Below, piece by piece: positions 8,684 through 15,618 of a stretch of DNA of 64,000 nucleotides. Every line of letters begins with the position of its first letter. Positions within the stretch are counted from its first letter, which is position 1. The notes under the pieces are model-generated. The model was not told the DNA's origin, made no database searches, and saw only the letters and a program-made list of their open reading frames with translations. A program made the position numbers and the translations under genes. The stretch is from Hoeflea sp. YIM 152468 (GTDB lineage: Bacteria > Pseudomonadota > Alphaproteobacteria > Rhizobiales > Rhizobiaceae), in contig NZ_JARGET010000003.1 of NCBI RefSeq assembly GCF_029210485.1, positions 62,001-126,000 of the forward strand. Direction: 5' to 3'.

Positions 8684-9409
8684 TCAGAAATAGTCCGGAT
8701 GACGCGCGATGATCTGGTCGACAGCTGCAAGCGTCCCCGAAAGATGCTCCCTGACAGTCTTTTCCACCGCCGCAGCGTCTCCCGCCTCGATCTTGTCGAG
8801 AATCTGGGTGTGATACTGGAGAATATTGGCCGTCTTGCCCGGATTCGGCAGGTTGAGGTTGCGCAAGCGATCGATATGACCGGAGTGGGAATGAATGATT
8901 CTCCAGAGGTTCCGCACACTGGCAGCCTCACACAGGGCGCTGTGAAACAACTTGTCGAGACGAGCGAAACGTCCGAGGTCGTCGGTGACAAGAGCGGCTT
9001 CCTGCATCGACAGGACCTTGCGTGCAGTCGCAAGCCGGCCCTTTCGGGTTTCGATCGTCAAACACCTCGTCACCTCCAGCTCCAGTGAGAGCCGCAGAAA
9101 CTGGGTTTCACGCGCCTGGTCTATATCGATTTTCGAAACTTCCGTTCTGGACTGCGGGAAGATGATCAGAAGCCCTTCTTCCTCAAGCTTGAGCATTGCA
9201 TCACGAACCGGGGTCTGACTGACACCGTAATAGCCGGCAATCTCCGCCCGTGAGAGCGCCTGCCCCGGAACGAGTTCCAGCGACACGATTCTGTCGCGCA
9301 AGGCGCCATGGATCTGCTGGCTGGCGGAGATACGCTTGATGCGTGGATCCTCAGAGGGGCCGAATATGGTGCTGTCTTCTTCGACCAGCAAACTGCTTTG
9401 CGTGTTCAT
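8684..9409 (-). CDS. GntR family transcriptional regulator (FCD domain), copy 2
   Basis: Paralog of the preceding regulator: both share SQ(S/T)P(I/V)R(E/D)AM, EEGL, FPQSRT or YPQSRT, and ARETQFLR blocks. The winged helix lies at about 30-95 and the FCD domain behind it with HIDRLRNLNLPNPGKTA. The start at 9409 is chosen because GAGGAA precedes it; an upstream ATG at 9460 lacks a site. It is convergent with copy 1 and divergent from TRAP operon 2, whose leader holds a 14-bp palindrome, so it likely controls that operon. Confidence 0.9.
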   Translation of the reverse strand: MNTQSSLLVEEDSTIFGPSEDPRIKRISASQQIHGALRDRIVSLELVPGQALSRAEIAGYYGVSQTPVRDAMLKLEEEGLLIIFPQSRTEVSKIDIDQARETQFLRLSLELEVTRCLTIETRKGRLATARKVLSMQEAALVTDDLGRFARLDKLFHSALCEAASVRNLWRIIHSHSGHIDRLRNLNLPNPGKTANILQYHTQILDKIEAGDAAAVEKTVREHLSGTLAAVDQIIARHPDYF

Positions 9410-9478
9410 TTCCTCGCTCCTTGCGACGCGGCTGACGAATCCCGGCTCGAGACCATACAACGGCCTTGCGCAAGATGC

Positions 9479-9492
9479 ACTAATATATTAGT
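9479..9492. promoter_or_regulatory. Perfect 14-bp palindrome upstream of TRAP operon 2, candidate GntR operator
   Basis: ACTAATATATTAGT is perfectly self-complementary. It sits in the 129-bp gap between the divergent regulator (start 9409) and the binding-protein gene (start 9539), the usual place for an operator. A close relative lies at 5077-5090. Binding is inferred. Confidence 0.6.
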
Positions 9493-9538
9493 ACATCAGA
9501 AGGGGGAGGACCCCGCCGGATTTCAACAGGAGGACACC

Positions 9539-10561
9539 ATGAAATTCACCAAGATCGCCCTGCTGACCGCCTCTGTGTCGGTCATCGCGAGCCTTGCGCA
9601 AGCGGAAACACTGAATATTCAGACGTCATTCAACGCAGGTGATTTCTCGACCCAGTACCTGACCGATACCTGGCTGCCGAAAATCAAGGAAATGACCGAT
9701 GGCCGTATCGAGATCATCCTGACACCGAACGGTTCTGTCGTACCTGCCAGAGAGACCCCCGAGGCCGTGGCGGCCGGGGTACTTGACGGCGACTTCACCT
9801 CGGTGAACTATTTTGCCGGTCTGGAGCCCGCCTATGCGATCATGGGCGATCTTATCTCCGGCTACGACACGCCTGAACAAATGCTCGGCTTCTGCAAGGA
9901 CGGCGGCGGCGAAGCGATGATGCAGAAGGCAGCGGACTCGGTAACCGGTGGCGAAGTCCATGTCGTGGCTTGTGGTCCCTATTCACGGGAAGCGCTGCCG
10001 GCCCGAACACCGATCCGGACTTTCGCCGACCTCGCCGGCAAAAAGATCCGTTCGCCTGAAGGGCTCGCCGCAGCGGTGTTTCAGGCAGCAGGGGCTTCAC
10101 CGGTTTCAATTCCGTTCTCGGAAGTTTTCGGTGCCCTGGAAAAAGGCATCGTCGATGCCGCTGACGCCTCTGCCTATGTGAACAATGACGCCACCGGCCT
10201 TCACGATGTGGCGCCCTTCCCGCTCTATCCCGGCATCCATTCGATGCCGTCGATGCAATTCACGATCAACACCGAGAAATGGCAGTCTTTCTCGGGTGAA
10301 GACCAGCAGGCTCTGCAAACATGGTGGTACGACGCGATGTCGGCGATGACTGTGGAAGTCGCCAAGAAAGACATGGAACTGGCTGCCCGCGACCATGCCG
10401 GTGACAAGATCGAGGTCATCGACTGGGCTCAGGAAGACCGTGACCAGTTGCGCGAGGTCGCCCGCAAGCAGTGGGAAGCCTATGCGGAAAAGTCCGATCT
10501 CGCCAAGGAAGCGCTCGACGCCAATGTCAAGTACATGACCGAGATCGGCCTCTTCAAGTAA
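9539..10561 (+). CDS. TRAP transporter solute-binding protein (DctP family), system 2
   Basis: Periplasmic receptor of the second TRAP system. The start at 9539 follows AGGAGG directly. The signal peptide covers residues 1-22 and ends in LAQA. The mature part has the DctP core with GKKIRSPEGLAAAVF and ALEKGIVDAADAS, where the conserved arginine contacts the ligand carboxylate in characterised members. It has 340 residues. It heads an operon running into permeases, a 55-residue membrane protein, an IlvD/Edd dehydratase and an RraA-fold protein, which points to an aldonic or similar sugar acid. Confidence 0.92.
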   Translation: MKFTKIALLTASVSVIASLAQAETLNIQTSFNAGDFSTQYLTDTWLPKIKEMTDGRIEIILTPNGSVVPARETPEAVAAGVLDGDFTSVNYFAGLEPAYAIMGDLISGYDTPEQMLGFCKDGGGEAMMQKAADSVTGGEVHVVACGPYSREALPARTPIRTFADLAGKKIRSPEGLAAAVFQAAGASPVSIPFSEVFGALEKGIVDAADASAYVNNDATGLHDVAPFPLYPGIHSMPSMQFTINTEKWQSFSGEDQQALQTWWYDAMSAMTVEVAKKDMELAARDHAGDKIEVIDWAQEDRDQLREVARKQWEAYAEKSDLAKEALDANVKYMTEIGLFK

Positions 10562-10580
10562 GAAGAACCGTATTCTTGGA

Positions 10581-10606
10581 CGCGTCACCCGGTCCCGGGT
10601 GACGCG
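10581..10606 (+). other. Strong hairpin between binding-protein and permease genes, TRAP system 2
   Basis: CGCGTCACCCGG and CCGGGTGACGCG form a 12-bp inverted repeat with only TC between. No T-run follows, so it is more likely an mRNA stabiliser or processing barrier than a terminator. Such a structure would let the binding protein be made in excess over the membrane subunits. Confidence 0.6.
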
Positions 10607-10632
10607 CAAACCCTCTTTGTGGAGACGAGGCG

Positions 10633-11154
10633 ATGGGTCGGTTGCTTGCCCGATACGCCCAGGTGATGGACCGCATCAGTGTGTTCATAGGCCAGGCCTG
10701 TTCGATGTTACTCTTTGCCTGCGTAGCGGTTTCAGCCTTGGAAGTCGTCATGCGCTACGGCTTCGACAAACCCACCGTGTGGTCGACCGAGCTGGCGATG
10801 ACCTTGTGCGCGAGCGCCTGGGTGCTGTCAGTGGGCTATGTGGTCGAACGCCACCGGCATATTTCGATCACAATGGTGGAAATGCTGGTCAGTGCGAAAA
10901 CGTGGCGGCTGATGCGGCTCGTCCAGATGCTGATATCAGTCGGTGCGATTTTCGTTCTCACACTCGCCCTGTGGGGACCCGCGGTCAAGGCGCTGCAGCG
11001 GATGGAACATTCCGGCACCGCCATGAACTCGATCCAGCCCACCTATCTCAAGATCCTGCTGGTGGTCGGCTGCCTTCTCTATCTCTTGCAACTCGCCGCC
11101 AACATCATTCGATGGGCACTCCATTCCGAAGAGGATGTCATCGGTGGGCATTGA
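10633..11154 (+). CDS. TRAP transporter small permease (DctQ family), system 2
   Basis: Four-helix scaffold subunit, 173 residues. Hydrophobic stretches are seen at about 20-40 (SMLLFACVAVSALEVVM), 52-72, 94-116 (LVQMLISVGAIFVLTLAL) and 137-155. The typical WSTEL motif follows the first helix. GAGACGAGG lies upstream of the start. Its 3' end overlaps the large permease gene by 20 bp, implying translational coupling. Confidence 0.88.
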   Translation: MGRLLARYAQVMDRISVFIGQACSMLLFACVAVSALEVVMRYGFDKPTVWSTELAMTLCASAWVLSVGYVVERHRHISITMVEMLVSAKTWRLMRLVQMLISVGAIFVLTLALWGPAVKALQRMEHSGTAMNSIQPTYLKILLVVGCLLYLLQLAANIIRWALHSEEDVIGGH

Positions 11155-12460
11155 ATACATCACGCTTCTTATCGTCCTCGCGCTTCTGGCCCTGATGGCG
11201 ATCGGGGTGCCGCTGGGCATCACCACACTGACGGTCTCACTTGCAACGGCCATCCTCTATTTCGGTGAGCGGGCCGGCTACTTCGTCGTTGCGGCGAATG
11301 TCAGCGAAGTGCTGCACAAATATGAGCTGATTGCCGTTCCCTTCTTCGTCTTCATGGCAAATGTGCTCGAGCGATCCGGCATCGCCAGATCCCTGTTTGA
11401 TTCCATGGCCATCATGGGGGGCCGCTTTCGTGGCTCGGTGGCTGTGCAGACCTGCATCGTCGCAGTGGTCCTTGCCGCCATGTCGGGCATCATGGGCGGC
11501 GAAATCGTGATGCTCGGCCTGATCGCTCTGCCGCAGATGCTGCGCCTTGGCTATGACCGCAAGCTGTCGATCGGTATCATCTGCGCGGCCGGTGCACTAG
11601 CCACGCTGATCCCGCCATCGGTCGTGCTGATCATCTACGGACTTGCCGCGCAGGTCTCGATCACAAAGCTGTTTGCCGCCTCGGCCATTCCCGGCCTGAT
11701 CCTCGCGTCGCTGTATATCACCTACATCATGTTCCGCGTGCGCCTGAACCCGTCTCTCGCACCGATCTACGACATTCCGGAGACAGGGCTTCCGTTCTTC
11801 CGGCGGCTTCGGTACCTGAAGGGAGTCATCCTTCCCGGACTGCTGATCGCTGCCGTCCTCGGGGTCATCTATTCGGGGATAGCCACCGTTACCGAAGCCG
11901 CAGCCATTGGTGCGGTGGGTGCGCTGGTGGTCGCCGGAGTGCGGCGGGAGTTGAACTGGGTGATGGCACGTGATGCGATGCGGCAGACCGTGCTCACCGT
12001 GGGCTCCATCATCTGGCTTGTGCTTGGGGCGGTCTCGCTGATCGGTATCTACAACCGTATCGGTGGCGGAGAATTCCTCCGCGGATTGTTGACCGCGCTC
12101 GACGTCTCGCCGATCTGGGTGATTGTCGTGATGATGCTGATTGTCATGGTGCTGGGGACCTTCCTGGAATGGATTGCGATCATCTTCATCACGGTCCCGA
12201 TCTTCGCACCCGTGGTGATCGACCTCGGCTTCGATCCAGTCTGGTTCGGCGTGCTCTTTGCCATGAATATCCAGATGTACTACCTGTCGCCGCCGTTTGG
12301 CCCAGCCTGTTTTTTTCTGAAGTCGGTCGCACCCAAGGATATCGAACTGCAGGAGATATTCGCGGCTGTCTTGCCGTTCATCGGGTTACAGGCAATCGGG
12401 TTGTTTCTGGTGCTGTTCATCCCCGAACTTGCCCTTTGGCTACCATCAATGCTGGAGTGA
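11135..12460 (+). CDS. TRAP transporter large permease (DctM family), system 2
   Basis: Channel subunit of TRAP system 2, 441 residues with about twelve hydrophobic segments. Family signatures include SGIMGGEIVMLGLIALPQM, ALATLIPPSVVLIIYG and YLSPPFGPACFFLKSVAP. It starts inside the end of the small permease gene. A 55-codon gene follows after only 10 bp. Confidence 0.93.
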   Translation: MSSVGIEYITLLIVLALLALMAIGVPLGITTLTVSLATAILYFGERAGYFVVAANVSEVLHKYELIAVPFFVFMANVLERSGIARSLFDSMAIMGGRFRGSVAVQTCIVAVVLAAMSGIMGGEIVMLGLIALPQMLRLGYDRKLSIGIICAAGALATLIPPSVVLIIYGLAAQVSITKLFAASAIPGLILASLYITYIMFRVRLNPSLAPIYDIPETGLPFFRRLRYLKGVILPGLLIAAVLGVIYSGIATVTEAAAIGAVGALVVAGVRRELNWVMARDAMRQTVLTVGSIIWLVLGAVSLIGIYNRIGGGEFLRGLLTALDVSPIWVIVVMMLIVMVLGTFLEWIAIIFITVPIFAPVVIDLGFDPVWFGVLFAMNIQMYYLSPPFGPACFFLKSVAPKDIELQEIFAAVLPFIGLQAIGLFLVLFIPELALWLPSMLE

Positions 12461-12470
12461 GGAGACTGCC

Positions 12471-12638
12471 ATGGAGACCGACAAGAACGACCTCACGCGC
12501 CAGGATGAAGAGATTGCGGCACATGAATTCGAGGCTGAGGAAAAACGCGATCGCCACGACTTTGGCAATTGGCCGGAAGCCGTCGGACTGGTTGCGACGG
12601 TGATCGTCATTTGGCTGATTTTTGCCTTTACAGGATAA
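12471..12638 (+). CDS. Small tail-anchored membrane protein, 55 residues
   Basis: Not a family I recognise. The ATG has GTGAGGAG upstream. The N-terminal 35 residues are strongly charged (many Glu, Asp, Lys, Arg), and residues about 36-54 form one hydrophobic helix (AVGLVATVIVIWLIFAF), so it should sit as a C-terminally anchored inner-membrane protein with its acidic part in the cytoplasm. It is wedged between the TRAP large permease and the dehydratase with gaps of 10 and 4 bp, so it is surely co-translated. It may regulate or stabilise the transporter; this is inference. Confidence 0.75.
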   Translation: METDKNDLTRQDEEIAAHEFEAEEKRDRHDFGNWPEAVGLVATVIVIWLIFAFTG

Positions 12639-12642
12639 GACC

Positions 12643-14376
12643 ATGACTCGAAAAACGCCTTCGCAACTGAGGTCCGCCCGCTGGTTCGCCCCTGACGATC
12701 TGCGCAGCTTTGGCCACCGGTCGCGGATGATGCAGCTCGGCTATGCCGAAGAGGATTTCATCGACAAGCCGCTGATCGGGGTGCTCAGCACCTGGTCCGA
12801 ACTCAACACCTGCCATTCCCATTTCCCCGAGCGGGTGCAGGATGTGAAACGCGGCATCGCGCAGGCCGGCGGCTTCGGCGTCGAAATGCCGGCACTGTCA
12901 GTGGATGAAAGCTTCACCAAGCCGACCTCGATGCTCTACCGCAACATGCTGGCGATGGAGACCGAAGAGATGATCCGCTCGCATCCGCTTGATGGCGTGG
13001 TGCTGATGGGCGGCTGTGACAAGACAACGCCGGGACTGCTGATGGGTGCCGTCTCTGCAGGCGTGCCGATGATCTACCTGCCCGCCGGCCCGATGCTGCG
13101 CGGCAATTATGCCGGCAAGGTCCTCGGCTCCGGCTCGGACGCCTGGAAATACTGGGACGAGCGCCGCGCCGGCAACATAACGGACGAGGAATGGCTGGGC
13201 GTTCAGGGCGGCATCGCCCGCTCGGCCGGCACCTGCATGACGATGGGAACCGCCTCGACGATGACGGCCATCGCCGACGCGATGGGACTGACGCTGCCCG
13301 GCGCGTCCTCGATTCCGGCAGTGGACGCCAACCATCAGCGCATGGGGGCGTCTTGCGGCCGTCGCATCGTCGAGATGGTGTGGGAAGACCTCACCCCTGA
13401 CCGGATCATCACGCCCGCTGCCTGCCGCAATGCGGCAATCGTCGCCATGGCCACCGGTTGCTCGACCAATGCTGTCGTTCATCTCATTGCCATGGCGCGC
13501 CGCGCCGGTGTCAACCTCACCCTCGACGACCTCGATGAGCTGGGACGGGTGACGCCGCTGATTGCCAATGTCCGGCCATCGGGTAAAGACTACCTGATGG
13601 AGGATTTCTACTATGCCGGCGGGCTGCGGGCGTTGATGACGCAGATCCGAGAGCGGCTTGATTGCTCCGCCATAACCGTCACCGGAAAGACCATGGGCGA
13701 AAACCTCGAAGGCGCAGAGGTCTACAATGCCGATGTCATCCGGCCACTGTCGAATCCGGTTCATGCGGAAGGGTCGCTTGCGGTGCTGCGCGGCAATCTC
13801 TGCCCCGACGGCGCAGTGATCAAGCCCGCGGCGTGCGATCCGAAGTACCATCTGCATGAGGGTCCCGCGCTGGTGTTTGACAGCTATCCCGAGATGAAGA
13901 AGGCGATCGACGACGAGAGTCTCGAGGTCACACCCGATCATGTGATGGTTCTGCGCAATGCCGGCCCGCAGGGCGGGCCTGGCTTTCCCGAATGGGGCAT
14001 GCTGCCGATCCCCAAGGCGCTGATCAAGCAGGGCCACCGCGATATGCTCAGAATCTCGGACGCGCGCATGTCAGGCACATCTTACGGCGCCTGCGTGCTG
14101 CACGTGGCGCCGGAAAGCTATGTCGGCGGACCGCTGGCACTTCTGAGAACCGGCGACACCGTGCGCCTCGACCTGCCCAACCGCAGACTCGACATGCTGG
14201 TCGACGAGGCGGAACTTGCCCGCCGCCGCGTCGCATGGAAACCGCCCGAAAAGCGCTTCGAGCGCGGCTGGGGCTGGATGTTCTCGCGCCACGTCACCCA
14301 GGCCGACCAGGGCTGTGATTTCGATTTTCTGCAATCCGATTTCGGCCGCACCGCCGGCGAGCCGGACATTTTCTGA
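12643..14376 (+). CDS. IlvD/Edd family dehydratase, probably a sugar-acid (aldonate) dehydratase
   Basis: Removes water from a sugar acid to give a 2-keto-3-deoxy acid, using a [2Fe-2S] cluster and magnesium in family members. Three cysteines match the cluster ligands: Cys57 (WSELNTCHSH), Cys125 (GGCDKTTPG) and Cys198 (SAGTCMTMGT). The C-terminal SDARMSGTSYG contains the catalytic serine region. Its 577 residues and Cys spacing resemble pentonate dehydratases (L-arabinonate type) more than IlvD of branched-chain synthesis. Position behind TRAP system 2 supports sugar-acid catabolism; the exact substrate is open. Confidence 0.9.
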   Translation: MTRKTPSQLRSARWFAPDDLRSFGHRSRMMQLGYAEEDFIDKPLIGVLSTWSELNTCHSHFPERVQDVKRGIAQAGGFGVEMPALSVDESFTKPTSMLYRNMLAMETEEMIRSHPLDGVVLMGGCDKTTPGLLMGAVSAGVPMIYLPAGPMLRGNYAGKVLGSGSDAWKYWDERRAGNITDEEWLGVQGGIARSAGTCMTMGTASTMTAIADAMGLTLPGASSIPAVDANHQRMGASCGRRIVEMVWEDLTPDRIITPAACRNAAIVAMATGCSTNAVVHLIAMARRAGVNLTLDDLDELGRVTPLIANVRPSGKDYLMEDFYYAGGLRALMTQIRERLDCSAITVTGKTMGENLEGAEVYNADVIRPLSNPVHAEGSLAVLRGNLCPDGAVIKPAACDPKYHLHEGPALVFDSYPEMKKAIDDESLEVTPDHVMVLRNAGPQGGPGFPEWGMLPIPKALIKQGHRDMLRISDARMSGTSYGACVLHVAPESYVGGPLALLRTGDTVRLDLPNRRLDMLVDEAELARRRVAWKPPEKRFERGWGWMFSRHVTQADQGCDFDFLQSDFGRTAGEPDIF

Positions 14377-14385
14377 GGCCCCCCC

Positions 14386-15111
14386 ATGACCACTTACATT
14401 CTTTCCGACGAGACCCGCGCCAAATTGAAAAAAGCCTCGACGGCGTCCATCGCCACGGCGCTGTACAAGCGCGGCCTGCGCAACCAGTTCATCCAGGGCG
14501 TCTCGCCAGTGTCGCCCAAACCCGAAACCATGGTCGGCCCGGCGTTTACGCTGCGCTATATTCCTGCGCGCGAGGACCGCAATCCGATCACGGTCTTTCG
14601 CAATCCGGAACACCCGCAAAGGGTCGCTATCGAGACCTGCCCGCCTGGCTTCGTGCTCGTCATGGACGGCCGCAAGGATGCCCGCGCGGCGACCGCGGGC
14701 TCGATCCTGGTCACCCGGCTTGCCATCCGCGGGGCGGCCGGCGTCGTTTCCGACGGCGGCTTCCGGGATGCGGCAGGCATCGGCGCACTCGACATGCCGT
14801 CCTTTTGCGCCAGGCCGTCGGCACCGACAAACCTGACCCTGCACGAAGCCATCGACATCAACGTGCCGATTTCATGCGGCGATGTCGCCGTCTTCCCTGG
14901 AGACGTGATGGTGGGCGATGCTGACGGCGTCATGGTTCTCCCGGCGCATCTCGCCGACGAGATCGCCGAGGAATGCGCCGGGATGGAGAGCTTCGAGGAT
15001 TTCGTTCTGGAACAAGTAAACAACGGCACCCCGATCATCGGGCTTTATCCGTGCACGCTGGAAGAGAACCAGAAGAAATATGAGGCATGGCGCAAGCGCA
15101 CCGGTCGTTGA
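14386..15111 (+). CDS. RraA-fold family protein, probable aldolase or decarboxylase of the sugar-acid pathway
   Basis: Member of the RraA/HMG-aldolase (DlpA-like) fold, 241 residues. The signature SDGGFRD (substrate Arg and metal Asp) and the GDADGVMVLP motif are present. True RraA proteins are shorter (about 160) and inhibit RNase E; longer relatives beside dehydratases act on 2-keto acids in a metal-dependent retro-aldol reaction. Placement 9 bp behind an IlvD/Edd dehydratase suggests cleavage of its 2-keto-3-deoxy product. It is the last gene of the TRAP system 2 operon. Function is inferred from context. Confidence 0.75.
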   Translation: MTTYILSDETRAKLKKASTASIATALYKRGLRNQFIQGVSPVSPKPETMVGPAFTLRYIPAREDRNPITVFRNPEHPQRVAIETCPPGFVLVMDGRKDARAATAGSILVTRLAIRGAAGVVSDGGFRDAAGIGALDMPSFCARPSAPTNLTLHEAIDINVPISCGDVAVFPGDVMVGDADGVMVLPAHLADEIAEECAGMESFEDFVLEQVNNGTPIIGLYPCTLEENQKKYEAWRKRTGR

Positions 15112-15574
15112 CGCCAAAGCTGCCACGCACATCTGTTATGCCGTTCTTGTCAAAGCACCCATCACAGATGAACTGCGGACACCACCGTTCCCTTTGCCAG
15201 GCAAGTCCAGCAGGCTCTACGCCATCTGTTGGCACCTGCATTGCGCCTGATCAAGTTGAACGTCTGCTTCTTTGACTCGGCTGCCCTTTCCTTGCGGGAG
15301 AGTTTGAAATAGCCGGGAAGACCCGGATCCATTTCAATGCTCGGTCGGCGCTGCAGCCACCTGAAGAAGGCGCCGCAGCTCGCTGCCGCGTCGTCACTGA
15401 CGAAATTTCCTTCGCCATCTTGCCTTGCGGCCTTGGAGCTGTTCGCGACCCAACGCGAACGGCGGCGATCGCCTTCGCACCGGCGATATCGGCAGGCAGA
15501 CCTTCACTTGACCTGGCAGGGAACCGGAAGCCGGCCGGTAGGGGTTTGGGTTGCAGGGCGCTGTATCTGGCATG
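15112..15574. other. Intergenic stretch between the sugar-acid operon and aioA
   Basis: No recognisable gene. On the minus strand an open stretch without an ATG runs from roughly 15450 down to a stop at 15162, including the string DPGLPGYFKLSRKER, but I cannot assign it to a family. It may be a decayed gene. A strong hairpin closes the region near the aioA stop. Confidence 0.4.
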
Positions 15575-15611
15575 GAATCAATCCGCCGCGACGGCCGCGG
15601 CGGATTGATTC
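15575..15611 (-). terminator. Strong hairpin at the 3' end of aioA
   Basis: GAATCAATCCGCCGCG and its exact reverse complement form a 16-bp perfect stem with a 5-base loop, eight bases beyond the aioA stop codon. There is no U-run on either side, so it may be a 3'-end stabiliser or a non-canonical terminator rather than a classic intrinsic terminator. Confidence 0.6.
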
Positions 15612-15618
15612 AGGCGTG

